DNA of 64,000 nt, from the NCBI RefSeq assembly GCF_000383595.1, contig NZ_KB911581.1, forward strand, positions 5,601,519 to 5,665,518. The letters run 5' to 3'. The notes beneath the pieces were generated by a model. It did no database searches. It was not told the DNA's origin and saw only the letters and a list, made by a program, of their open reading frames with translations. The DNA comes from Streptomyces bottropensis ATCC 25435. Lineage in GTDB: Bacteria > Actinomycetota > Actinomycetes > Streptomycetales > Streptomycetaceae. Below are positions 1 to 8,479 of the stretch, one piece after another. A program made the translations under genes and the position numbers. How positions within the stretch are numbered: position 1 is the stretch's first letter; each line of letters begins with the position of its first letter.

Positions 1-2
1 TG

Positions 3-1643
3 TGGTGGCGCAGCCACGGCCATCCCGACCTGTTCACCGACATCGAGTCGCCGGCGCTGGTGACAGCAGCGATGGACTGCAACATCTTCGCCGACCTGCA
101 CAGCTCGCTCCCACGAAACGGCGCGCAGGAAACCAAGGCCCTGGCCGCCACCTGGCTGGTGGACCTGCTCAAACTGGTCGTTCTGCCACAGCTCGTCGCC
201 GAGATCCATAACAGCGGCCATGCCGCCGAACGCAAGGTCCAGATCCATGCGCTGATGGGCTATCACCACCCTGAACTCGAACAGATCGACGAGGACCAGG
301 TCCTCAGGAACTTGATCGAGGCAGCCTGGGAAGACCTGGGCATCGAGCTGCCCCGCACGCCCAATGACAGCGCAGATCTTGCCTATGTCGTCCAGGCCCA
401 CGCCGCAGGCGTGCAACTGCTGGTGACCCGCGATGAAGGTCTGATCGCCCTCAGCCCTGTGGCGGAGAAGGTGTGCGGGGTGCGGATTTTGGGGCCGACC
501 GACAGCGTGCTGGCCATCGATGAACTGACCCGCGCGCAGGCCTACCAGCCTGGCAGCCTGCTAGGTACTGCCATGACCACGGCAGCGGTCGCCGCCGGCC
601 AGGAGCAGCAGCACTTGGTCTTCCTCAACAAGCCCGCCGGCGAGAAGCAGAAGGCCTTCAAAAAGCGGCTGCGGGACTTCGCCGCCCTGCCGGGCCGGTG
701 GATTCGCCAGCAGATCACCGACCAGGACGGTCGGCTGCTGGCCACCTACTGCCACGAGATCCGCGACGGCGAACTGCACGTCTCGCTGCTGCGCGTGGAC
801 GAGCAGCATGCGCTCGGCGCCACTTTGGCCCGGCAGCTTCTGTTCCTGCTGCGGCAGCGCTGCCGCACCGAGGGCGTCGAAATCCTCCGTCTGAGTGATC
901 CCCATTTGCAGCGGACAGTCCGGGCGGCCGCCGAGGAGGACGCCTTCCGCCCGGCCGGCGACAGAAGCCTCGTCGCGCTCGTCCTGGACCGGCTCACCGA
1001 CACTCCAGCCCTCGACGCCCACGCGGCCGAACTCGCCGAACGGCTCGATCTGACGCTGCCTCCGCTCACCGCTCCGTTACCTGCCACCGCCGCGTCCGCA
1101 GTCGAACACGCCTGGTGGCCCGTGAAGATCACCGACGCCGAGCTGCCCACCTTCCTCATTCCCGTCCAGCCGCGCTGGAGCTACGAGCTGTTCGGCTACC
1201 CCGAAGGACTCCTCGCGCGCGACCACAACCTCGGCCTCAGCCGCGAGCACGTCTACTACCGTGCCCCGCTCCCGCGCGGGGAGAGCGCCCCGGCACGCAT
1301 CCTCTGGTACGCCAGCAGCGACGACACCATGAAAGTGTCCGCTGTCTTTGCCTGCTCCAGACTCGAGCAGTGCGTCATCGACGACGGCGAGCGCCTTTAC
1401 GGGCAGTTCAAGCACCTCGGCGTCTACCGTCGCAAAGACGTGCTGGAAACTTCCGAGAAGTACGCGGGCCAGGCGATGGCCCTGCGCTTCTCCGACACCG
1501 CACTGTTCCCATCCACGGTGTCCCACCGGCGACTTGTCGAACTCGGTGCCAGGCACGGGCAGAAGGTCAACGTACAGTCGGTCTCCAAGATCTCACCCGA
1601 CCTGCTCCGCGCCCTGTACGAGGAAGGCCACCGACTGCGGTGA
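3..1643 (+). CDS. PIN - GNAT - PUA-like three-domain protein (5' end outside window)
   Basis: The frame is open from base 3, so the true start probably lies upstream; a GTG at 60 is an internal alternative. The first part looks like a PIN nuclease: an Asp in MDCNIF, a Glu in LVAEIH, and Asp residues in SADLAYV and VTRDEGL match the usual acidic metal-binding set. The middle part (around 190-320 counted from 60) resembles a GNAT acetyltransferase. The last 170 residues contain WSYELFGYP and MKVSAVFACS and look like a PUA/EVE/ASCH-type fold. The stop overlaps the next gene's GTG (GTGA), so the two are probably co-translated. Known: PIN proteins are usually RNases and often toxins. Inference: an RNA-targeting effector or RNA-processing protein. 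Domain limits are approximate. Confidence 0.6.
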   Translation, partial: WWRSHGHPDLFTDIESPALVTAAMDCNIFADLHSSLPRNGAQETKALAATWLVDLLKLVVLPQLVAEIHNSGHAAERKVQIHALMGYHHPELEQIDEDQVLRNLIEAAWEDLGIELPRTPNDSADLAYVVQAHAAGVQLLVTRDEGLIALSPVAEKVCGVRILGPTDSVLAIDELTRAQAYQPGSLLGTAMTTAAVAAGQEQQHLVFLNKPAGEKQKAFKKRLRDFAALPGRWIRQQITDQDGRLLATYCHEIRDGELHVSLLRVDEQHALGATLARQLLFLLRQRCRTEGVEILRLSDPHLQRTVRAAAEEDAFRPAGDRSLVALVLDRLTDTPALDAHAAELAERLDLTLPPLTAPLPATAASAVEHAWWPVKITDAELPTFLIPVQPRWSYELFGYPEGLLARDHNLGLSREHVYYRAPLPRGESAPARILWYASSDDTMKVSAVFACSRLEQCVIDDGERLYGQFKHLGVYRRKDVLETSEKYAGQAMALRFSDTALFPSTVSHRRLVELGARHGQKVNVQSVSKISPDLLRALYEEGHRLR

Positions 1644-2212
1644 ACACCCCCGAACGAGCCCTGCTGCTCTCGCTCCACCCGCGGTTCGCCACAGCCATCC
1701 TCACCGGCACCAAGACCGTCGAACTACGGCGCCAACGCGTCGCCGTCCCCCCCGGCACACCGGTAATCATCTACACCACCTCACCCGTCATGGCACTGAC
1801 CGGAACAGCCCGCCTGACCGGCGTGGACACCGCCGCCCCCGGACAGATCTGGCGCCGCCACCGCAAGAACTGCGGCATCAGCAAAGCCGAATACACCGCC
1901 TACATGGACGGCGCAGCCCGCGCCTCCGCCCTCCTGTTGGACTCCCCCCGCCCGCTGTCCAGCCCGGTCCCCCTCGACCACCTCCGCACCACCAGCGCCT
2001 TCCACCCCCCACAGAGCTACCGCTACCTCACCACCGAGACACTGCAGCACCTGGTCGCCGGACACGACGCCGCCGACGAACTCCTCGACCAGCTCCCCAC
2101 GCCACCTCCCCGCCCTGGTAAACCTCACGTCGCTCCCCCACACCCCACGCCCGCGCGAACACCCGACCCCCTGCGCTCGGCAATGCTCGTCACCAGCGCG
2201 CCTACGCGATAA
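1640..2212 (+). CDS. ASCH-domain protein
   Basis: 190 aa, starting at a GTG that overlaps the preceding stop by four bases, so it is very likely translationally coupled to the PIN-GNAT gene. The N-terminal 110 residues read like an ASCH (PUA-like) domain: LLLSLHPRFATAIL, then GTKTVELRR, then a VIIYTTSP strand and a TGTARLTGVD strand. ASCH domains are predicted RNA or nucleotide binders. The C-terminal 50 residues are Pro-rich and look disordered. Pairing of an ASCH protein with a PIN-GNAT-PUA protein suggests a two-gene unit acting on RNA. No promoter is seen between the two genes. Confidence 0.7.
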   Translation: MNTPERALLLSLHPRFATAILTGTKTVELRRQRVAVPPGTPVIIYTTSPVMALTGTARLTGVDTAAPGQIWRRHRKNCGISKAEYTAYMDGAARASALLLDSPRPLSSPVPLDHLRTTSAFHPPQSYRYLTTETLQHLVAGHDAADELLDQLPTPPPRPGKPHVAPPHPTPARTPDPLRSAMLVTSAPTR

Positions 2213-2439
2213 CCCGCCCGAAAGAGCGTCCGCGCCGTCACCGCGCGGGCGCAAGACACGCGCCGAACGGCCGTGGCCGGGACATCCCGCTGAAGAGGCG
2301 TCCACCGCCGGGAGCGGCCCTGACTTGGCCCGTTCCTGGCCGTCGACTACACCAGCCCCCACTGCACATCTGGATCCACACCACCACCTTCCCTGGCGAA
2401 CGCGCCCGCCCTGAACGACAGACGCGAGAGTGTGGTGAC

Positions 2440-3834
2440 ATGCCCCCTCATCCCGGCCTCCTGCGGACCGCTCCTCTGCAGGGTGAGACGACCGCGTCGC
2501 TGATCTGCCGCTTAGCCGGCAGCTACGGGCTGGAGGCGAAGACGCTGCGCTCCTGCTGGCAGTGGCGCAACTACCCTCCGGGGCACGACGGCGGGGGCGC
2601 GCGGGCCGACGCCGAGGTGCTGCTCAACGCAGTCGGACGGCAGCTTCTGGCAAGCCTGTGCGGCGTCGAGGAGAACGTCCTGGCCCGGGCGTTGCCGTCC
2701 TGGGGACAGGAGGACGCCAAGCTGTCGGCCGGAAAGGACGGGGTGCCGTCGGCGGCGTGGCGGACCGGGGGCGCGGTCGCCGGGCCGGTGGCGTTCGGCT
2801 GCCGCCTGTGCGCGGCCCGGCGTACGGGGACGGCCGTGCGGGTGGTGCGGTACGTGCCGCGATGGGAGCGGGTGTGTGTCCGGCACGGCCGGTGGCAGTT
2901 GGATGCGGACGCCGACCAGCCCCTCGAGCACCTCGACCTGCGGGATCTGCCGGAGGTGACCGCGGCGCAGCGGCGGTGGACCAAGGTGGCGCGGCGGGCG
3001 GTCCGGGCCGGAGCCGAGCCGGCAAGGGTGTTCGCCCTGTCGCATGCGGTGGTGGCCCGGTGGTGGGAGCAGGGCCTGCATTGGGAGCGGGAGACGATCT
3101 GGCCGCGGCGGCTGCACCAGGTCGCGGGCGGTAACGCCGGCGGTGATCTGGAGCGGTGGCGGATCGTGGGGCGGGACGCGGTCGTCTTCCCCGAGGTGGT
3201 GGCCGTCGCCGACGCGCTGCTGGACCCGGCCATGGCCCAGCTGGCGTGGACCGACAGCGGCGCCAAGCAGCCACGGCCACTGCCCGCCGACGGCGCGTTT
3301 TGCCGCCGGCTCGGCGAGCGGGTGGACCGCCCGTGGCTGGGGCCACTGGCCGCGACCGACTACGGCGGCCCGCTGACCTCCTGGATGGGCAGCGTCATCC
3401 GTCTGCGCCGCGGGACTGGCGGACCACCCGGATACGACAACGACCCCTGGTGGCTGCGCCAGGAGAACCAGAGCGCGACCATGGCCGGGCAACTGCGGGT
3501 GCTGGGCAAAGAGAAGAAGGCGCCCGGATCGGGGAGGATGTGGCGGGCGACGGTGTCCGCCGAACAGCGGGCGCTGATCACCCGGGCGATCGAGGGCGCC
3601 GAGGAACAGCTGCTCCAGCTGCGCAGAGTGCAGACCGGGCCCACCGCCGACGTCGCCCGACAGCTCCTGCGCAACCTTCGCCACAGTGCCACCCTCATCG
3701 AGAATGCCTGGAAGCGGACTGCCTTGGCGGCCGCGAACGCCGGGATGCCCCTGGAAGAGGTCGCCCAGTGGGCGGGAATGTCCGCCGACGCCTTGACGGA
3801 CATGCTGGCGGCCAGCCACGAAGACGGCGGGTGA
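2440..3834 (+). CDS. tniQ: TniQ-family transposition protein
   Basis: 464 aa. The N-terminus has the TniQ signature: an LRTAPLQGETTASLICRLA-like stretch, then a zinc-finger region with FGCRLCAARRTG followed by RYVPRWERVCVRHGRW (Cys and His spacing as in TniQ). TniQ/TnsD proteins link the Tn7-like transposase core to its target. The long C-terminal half is unlike short TniQ proteins and may recognise target DNA, as TnsD does. It lies 173 bp upstream of the tnsA-like gene and reads in the same direction as tnsABC. A tniQ gene placed first is an arrangement worth noting. The 227 bp before it hold no gene and probably contain the promoter. Confidence 0.8.
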   Translation: MPPHPGLLRTAPLQGETTASLICRLAGSYGLEAKTLRSCWQWRNYPPGHDGGGARADAEVLLNAVGRQLLASLCGVEENVLARALPSWGQEDAKLSAGKDGVPSAAWRTGGAVAGPVAFGCRLCAARRTGTAVRVVRYVPRWERVCVRHGRWQLDADADQPLEHLDLRDLPEVTAAQRRWTKVARRAVRAGAEPARVFALSHAVVARWWEQGLHWERETIWPRRLHQVAGGNAGGDLERWRIVGRDAVVFPEVVAVADALLDPAMAQLAWTDSGAKQPRPLPADGAFCRRLGERVDRPWLGPLAATDYGGPLTSWMGSVIRLRRGTGGPPGYDNDPWWLRQENQSATMAGQLRVLGKEKKAPGSGRMWRATVSAEQRALITRAIEGAEEQLLQLRRVQTGPTADVARQLLRNLRHSATLIENAWKRTALAAANAGMPLEEVAQWAGMSADALTDMLAASHEDGG

Positions 3835-3937
3835 AGGACCGGCGGCAGCGCGCGGGCAGCTTCCCGGAGGGCTCGTCAACTGTTAGCGCATGCGGTGCCC
3901 GTTCGTGGCAGGAATCCCCAAAACCACCCTGCCTGCA

Positions 3938-3982
3938 CGCGGATACAGCTTGGCTGAAGCAGGTGATCAACGCAGATACAGC
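3938..3982. repeat. Direct repeat CGC(G/A)GATACAGC in the tniQ-tnsA gap
   Basis: Two 12-bp copies differing at one base lie at 3938-3949 and 3971-3982, 33 bp start to start, just before the tnsA-like gene. This could be a regulatory site or a transposase-binding repeat. A further GATACAGC occurs near 7116 inside tnsC. No terminal inverted repeats of a Tn7-like element were recognised. Confidence 0.35.
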
Positions 3983-4007
3983 CGGGCCGGGGAGCCGGAA
4001 CGGGCGG

Positions 4008-4907
4008 ATGACGGCCGCTCGCGGGGCCGGCTTCGAGGCGGTCTTCCTCGACCCCATCGGGCAGGTGGTCCAGCAGCGGTGGGCGGACGCCGCCCTCGCG
4101 GTGGCGTTCGAGGACCTGCCGCCGGTGTCCGCGTTTCCGGTGATCCCGGGGCGGCGGTGGGGACCTGGCCTGTGGTGGTCGGCCACGACCGGACGGCACG
4201 TGTCGGCCGGCTCGAACGCGATGCGCACCCAGTTGATGGTCCTGGACCGCGACCCGGACGTGACCGCCCTGGCGGGGCAGCCGGTGCGGCTGCTGTGGCG
4301 CAACCCCCGCGGGCAGGTGCGTTCCTGGGTGCCGCAGCTCTTCGCCCGCTACACCGACGGCACCGCCCTGCTCGCCGACTGCCCCAGCCACCCCGACGCC
4401 GGCGGCGAACGCGCCCTGGGCGCCGCCCAGGCCGTAACCGAGGCGTGCGGGCACATCGGCTGGACCTACCGCCGCCTCCCACCGCTCGACGACATTCTGG
4501 CCGCCAACCTGAAATGGCTGGCCGGGTACCGCCACCCCCGCAACGCCGGCCGCCCCGGCCTGACGGCGGCCGTCCTCGAGGCGTTCGCGCGGCCGCGGCC
4601 GCTGATCGAAGGAGCCCAAGCAACCGGCGACCCGATCGAGGTCCTCCCCGCCGTCTTTAATGCCCTGTGGCACAGACAGCTGACGACAGACCTGGATACG
4701 CCGCTGCACGAACGCGCCATGGTCGTCAGTCCCGGCTCCCTCCCCCCTGCCGATGCAGGCGTGACGGCGGGCTGCCTTCAGGAAGAGGCCGGTGAGGGGG
4801 AGGACGGCCACGACGAGGAGACCCAGGACATCAGCGAAACCGCGGAGAACGCGGACACGGACGCAGGTGGCGATGAGGCCGGCGCCCGGCGCGGGGAGGC
4901 GGTGTGA
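4008..4907 (+). CDS. tnsA: TnsA-like transposase endonuclease subunit (active site appears degenerate)
   Basis: 299 aa from ATG 4008; GTG 3963 in the same frame is an alternative start. The family signature is clear: WWSATTGRHV, then LMVLDRDPDVTALAGQPVRLLWR, then VPQLFARYTDGTALLADCP, and a C-terminal LAANLKWLAGYRHPR. In family members as I recall them, the segment after GRHV reads roughly FESWLERDRLMLLDFDP; here it is SAGSNAMRTQLMVLDRDP, so the Glu residues are gone. The Asp in PDYF is Gln and the final basic residue after VVD is Pro. The 5'-end-cleaving activity may therefore be lost. The acidic C-terminal tail (from about 240) looks disordered. The stop overlaps the tnsB start by four bases. 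Confidence 0.75.
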   Translation: MTAARGAGFEAVFLDPIGQVVQQRWADAALAVAFEDLPPVSAFPVIPGRRWGPGLWWSATTGRHVSAGSNAMRTQLMVLDRDPDVTALAGQPVRLLWRNPRGQVRSWVPQLFARYTDGTALLADCPSHPDAGGERALGAAQAVTEACGHIGWTYRRLPPLDDILAANLKWLAGYRHPRNAGRPGLTAAVLEAFARPRPLIEGAQATGDPIEVLPAVFNALWHRQLTTDLDTPLHERAMVVSPGSLPPADAGVTAGCLQEEAGEGEDGHDEETQDISETAENADTDAGGDEAGARRGEAV

Positions 4908-7063
4908 GCAACGGGCGGCCGACGGTGGCGGTCGGGGGGCATGTCCGTTTCCGCGGATCGCGGTGGCAGGTCGTCGCCCTGGCCGGACAGCGGGTACATC
5001 TGGCCAGCGAGGACGGCAGCGATGAGACGGTGCTGGCGGGGCATCTCTTCGCCGACCCAGGCTTCGCCGTGCTGGGAGCGCAGGCGGAAGTGGAGCAGCC
5101 TCAGGCGGTACCGCGGTGGGGGCTGTTCGAGACCGCCCCGGCCGCGGCGCGGGAGAAGGCGCTGGCCTGGCAGCGGCACGTGAGGGAAGTCGAATGCGGT
5201 CTGCCTGGCGGGCCCGGCAGCGGTGGGGCGGTGCGGGAGCAGTACGACCCCGAACGGCACACGCTGGCCGAGCGGGAGCAGGCCAAGGCCGAGGAGCTGA
5301 CCGCGCTCGGCTTCGGCCGGGTGTCGCGTACGACGGTGCAGCGCATGCGCCTCGCGTACCGCCAACAAGGGCTGTGGGGGCTCGTCGACCACCGCACGAC
5401 CCGAGGCCCCAGCCTCTCAGGGCGGCAGGACGAGAGGGTGGTCGCCGCGGTCAAAGACGTGCTGCGCAAGCAGCGGGGCCGCTCCAAGGGCACCGTCAGC
5501 GCGCTGATGCCGCGGGTCGCGCAGGTCCTTCAGGACCGTCACGGCACCAGCGTGTCCATGCCGGCGCAGGCCACCTTCTACCGGCTTGTCCGCCAGCTCG
5601 CCGGGCCCGCCGACCATCCCGCACGCCCCGTGCGCACCCCACCCATCACCGAGGACGGACGCGGCCACACCCCCACCGTCGCACTGCGGCCCGGGGAGCA
5701 GGTGCAGATCGACACCACCCGCCTGGACGTCCTCGCCCTGTTCGACGACGGGACGCTCGGCCGGCCCGAGATGACCATCGCGGTAGATGTCGCGACGCGC
5801 GCGATCCTGGCCGCTGTGCTGTGCCCGGGCGGCACGCAGGCCGTGGACGCGGCCCTGCTCCTGGCTGAGATGGCCGTGCCCCACCCGGCCCGCCCCACCT
5901 GGCCCGACGCCCTGCGCTTCGCCCACACCCAACTGCCCGCCCACAAGCGGCTGCTGACCCTGGACGAACGCCTCGAGAAGGCGGCCGCCCGCCCCGTCGT
6001 GATCCCTGAGACGATCGTCGTCGACCGGGGCAGAGTGTTCCTGTCCCGGACGTTCACCGCCGCATGCGAGTCCCTCGGCATCAGCGTGCAGCCCGCCCCG
6101 CCCTTCGCTCCCACCGCCAAGGGCATCGTCGAGCGCACCTTCGGCTCGATCAATTCGCTGTTCTGCCAGCACCTGCCCGGTTACACCGGCTCCGACGTCA
6201 CCCGCCGCGGCCGCGACGCCGAACGCGAAGCGTGCTTCACGGTCGCGCAGCTGCAGGACCTGCTGGACGAATGGCTCGTCCACTACCACCACCGGCCTCA
6301 CGAAGGGCTGCGCCATCCCGTGCTGCCCAGGGCCGCGCTGACGCCGAACCAGATGTGGGCTGCCCTCATCTCGGTCGCCGGCTATGTACCCGTGCCCCTC
6401 ACCAGGGACGACTACCTCGAACTGCTGCCGGTGCGCTGGCAGGCCATCACCGAACGCGGCATCCGCCTGAACCACCGCACCTACGACTGCGACCTGCTGG
6501 GCCCGTACCGCGGACAGCCCTCCCCCATCGCGGCGCGCGGCGGGAAGTGGGAGATCCACACCAACCCCCACGACGTCCGCCAGATCTGGCTGCGCCTGCC
6601 CGACGGACAACTGGCCGAGATCCCCTGGATCCACCGCGCCCACGTCCACCGGCCGTTCAACGAACAGACGTGGCAGCACATCCGCACCACCATCACCCGC
6701 CACACCGGCCCCACCGGGCCCGACAGCCTTGAGGCCGACCTCGCCGACGCCCTCGACCAGCTCATGCGCCGCGCCCGCACCGGCCATGCCACCAAGGCCG
6801 AACACCGCCTGATCACCCGCACCGCACCTGCCAGAACACCCCTGCCGCCACCGCGCTCAGAACACGACCAGCAAAAGCAGGAACCGCCAACTCCCACCCC
6901 GGTGCCCGGGGCGGACACCGACAGCCTCGACCATCTCGACGACACCCCCGATGAGCCCCAAGACCTCGACCAGGACGCCGAGGAAAGCGACGCCATCATG
7001 CCGGCCGTCCCCTACACCGGACTCGGGCTCTACGACGCACAGGCAGAGGCACTGAAGTGGTGA
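4904..7063 (+). CDS. tnsB: TnsB-like DDE transposase
   Basis: 719 aa from GTG 4904. It carries an N-terminal helix-turn-helix region (VSRTTVQRMRLAYRQQGLWGLVD, around 140-165) and an integrase-fold catalytic core. The first Asp is in QIDTTRLD (about 269), the second in VVDRG (about 374), and the Glu in GIVERTFGS (about 410). The 35-residue D-E spacing is as expected for Tn7/Mu-type retroviral-integrase-fold enzymes. A Mu-type C-terminal beta-barrel follows (about 500-600), then an acidic Pro-rich tail probably contacting TnsC. TnsB cuts 3' ends and joins them to target DNA. It overlaps both tnsA and tnsC by about four bases, giving one operon. The catalytic triad is intact. Confidence 0.88.
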   Translation: MSNGRPTVAVGGHVRFRGSRWQVVALAGQRVHLASEDGSDETVLAGHLFADPGFAVLGAQAEVEQPQAVPRWGLFETAPAAAREKALAWQRHVREVECGLPGGPGSGGAVREQYDPERHTLAEREQAKAEELTALGFGRVSRTTVQRMRLAYRQQGLWGLVDHRTTRGPSLSGRQDERVVAAVKDVLRKQRGRSKGTVSALMPRVAQVLQDRHGTSVSMPAQATFYRLVRQLAGPADHPARPVRTPPITEDGRGHTPTVALRPGEQVQIDTTRLDVLALFDDGTLGRPEMTIAVDVATRAILAAVLCPGGTQAVDAALLLAEMAVPHPARPTWPDALRFAHTQLPAHKRLLTLDERLEKAAARPVVIPETIVVDRGRVFLSRTFTAACESLGISVQPAPPFAPTAKGIVERTFGSINSLFCQHLPGYTGSDVTRRGRDAEREACFTVAQLQDLLDEWLVHYHHRPHEGLRHPVLPRAALTPNQMWAALISVAGYVPVPLTRDDYLELLPVRWQAITERGIRLNHRTYDCDLLGPYRGQPSPIAARGGKWEIHTNPHDVRQIWLRLPDGQLAEIPWIHRAHVHRPFNEQTWQHIRTTITRHTGPTGPDSLEADLADALDQLMRRARTGHATKAEHRLITRTAPARTPLPPPRSEHDQQKQEPPTPTPVPGADTDSLDHLDDTPDEPQDLDQDAEESDAIMPAVPYTGLGLYDAQAEALKW

Positions 7064-8112
7064 ACACCCAAGGCACCCACGGGAAAAGCAGCCGCGACCG
7101 CGCACTGACCCCCGATACAGCAGACACGACAGGGCCGTCCTGGCCGGTGACCACCTGGCAGGGCTGGCAGCATTTCGCCACCACCCCACCACCGACCCCA
7201 CCCCAGCCCGGCCAAGCGCCCCGCAGCCCGGAAGAACGCCTCGCCTACCACTCCGCGTTCGTCACCGTCCGCACCCCCGCCATTGACACCCTCGCCCGCC
7301 ACGTGCGCACCCTGATGATCCTCGGCCGCCACCAGACCACCACCGCACGCCCCTCACTGATCGTCACCGGCCCCGCAGCCGCGGGGAAACCCACCGCGCT
7401 GCTTCACGTCGGGCGCACCTGCCACCTCGCCCACACCCACCGCAACCCCACCCCGCCCGGCCACCACCCTCAAGTGCCGGTCGCCTACGTCCTCGTCCCG
7501 CCCGGCGCCACCGCCAAGACCCTCACCGCCGAGTTCGCCCGCTACCTCGGCATCCCCGTAACCACCCGCATGACCCAGGCCCAGATCACCGACGCCGTCT
7601 GCCACACCTACAACACCGTCGGCGTCCAACTCGTCCTCATCGACGAGATCCACCGCCTCAACCCCCGCACCACCACCGGCGCCCAAGCCGCCGACCTCCT
7701 CAAAGACCTCACCGAACGCATCCACGCGACCTTCGTCTACGCCGGCATCGACGTCACCACCACACCCCTGTTCAGCGGGGTGCGCGGCGCCCAACTCGCC
7801 GGCCGCGCCACCCTCATCACCTGCGGCCCCCTCCCCGCCCGCCACGGCCAGACCCGCCCCTTCACCGACGTCATCACCGACCTCGAAAACGCCCTCGACC
7901 TCGCCTCACACCGCCCCGGCGTCCTTCCCCGCCACGCCACCTACCTCCACCAGCGCACCGCCGGCCGCATCGGAAGCCTCACCCGACTCATCCGCCAAGC
8001 AGCCATCACCGCCATCACCGACGGCACCGAAAAAATCACCAAAGCCGCCCTCGACGCGGTACAACTCGACCACCTCGCCGAACAACAAGCCCGCGCCACA
8101 CCAAGGCACTGA
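7060..8112 (+). CDS. tnsC: TnsC-like AAA+ transposition regulator
   Basis: About 350 aa. GTG 7060 overlaps the tnsB stop; GTG 7057 is equally possible. Domain order: Pro-rich N-terminus, P-loop near 100-112 (VTGPAAAGKPTALL), Walker B near 192 (LVLIDEIHRLN), and a sensor region followed by LHQRTAGRIGSLTRLIR. The P-loop is unusual: the consensus Ser/Thr after Lys is Pro (GKP rather than GKT), with Thr one place later. The Mg-binding hydroxyl may be lost or displaced. TnsC is the ATP-dependent matchmaker between TnsAB and TniQ. Together with the altered TnsA this suggests a weakened or repurposed system. Confidence 0.82.
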   Translation: MNTQGTHGKSSRDRALTPDTADTTGPSWPVTTWQGWQHFATTPPPTPPQPGQAPRSPEERLAYHSAFVTVRTPAIDTLARHVRTLMILGRHQTTTARPSLIVTGPAAAGKPTALLHVGRTCHLAHTHRNPTPPGHHPQVPVAYVLVPPGATAKTLTAEFARYLGIPVTTRMTQAQITDAVCHTYNTVGVQLVLIDEIHRLNPRTTTGAQAADLLKDLTERIHATFVYAGIDVTTTPLFSGVRGAQLAGRATLITCGPLPARHGQTRPFTDVITDLENALDLASHRPGVLPRHATYLHQRTAGRIGSLTRLIRQAAITAITDGTEKITKAALDAVQLDHLAEQQARATPRH

Positions 8113-8251
8113 CAAACCCGACCACGAGAGGCCGGGCCACTCCCGCAACGAGCGGAATCAGCCGTACTCAGCCGTTCAGGAACCGACACGGGCCGATCAC
8201 TGCGAAACTCTGCCCGACAAAGCAGTCGCACCGAACGGGGGACGTGTAGCT

Positions 8252-8479
8252 GTGGCAAAGCCGACGAACCGCAAGGGGCATTACCGGGCAGGGCACTACG
8301 TGAAGCCGTCGTCGGCGTCCAGCCGGTGGAAGAAGCCGTCCACTGGCCTTGTCCTGGTGGTCGCAGTTCTGGCCATCGCTGGGTGGAACACCCTGTTCGG
8401 CAGCGAGTCCGACGACTCGAACACGACGCCTCACCCCCAGCCATCAAGTTCCTCGGCCCCTGCAGTCTCCGGTCAGTGA
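8252..8479 (+). CDS. Small single-pass membrane protein
   Basis: 75 aa from GTG 8252, with GGGGGA about 9 bases upstream as ribosome site. The N-terminal 30 residues are basic (KPTNRKGHYRAGHYV), followed by one hydrophobic helix (LVLVVAVLAIAGW, about 34-47) and a Ser/Pro-rich acidic tail. It probably sits in the membrane with the basic end inside. It lies convergent to the caspase gene, overlapping its end by 7 bases. Function unknown. Confidence 0.6.
   Translation: MAKPTNRKGHYRAGHYVKPSSASSRWKKPSTGLVLVVAVLAIAGWNTLFGSESDDSNTTPHPQPSSSSAPAVSGQ

Noticed and set aside
2512..3879. Long minus-strand frame opposite tniQ
   Set aside because: Antisense shadow of a clearly real gene; no domain pattern.
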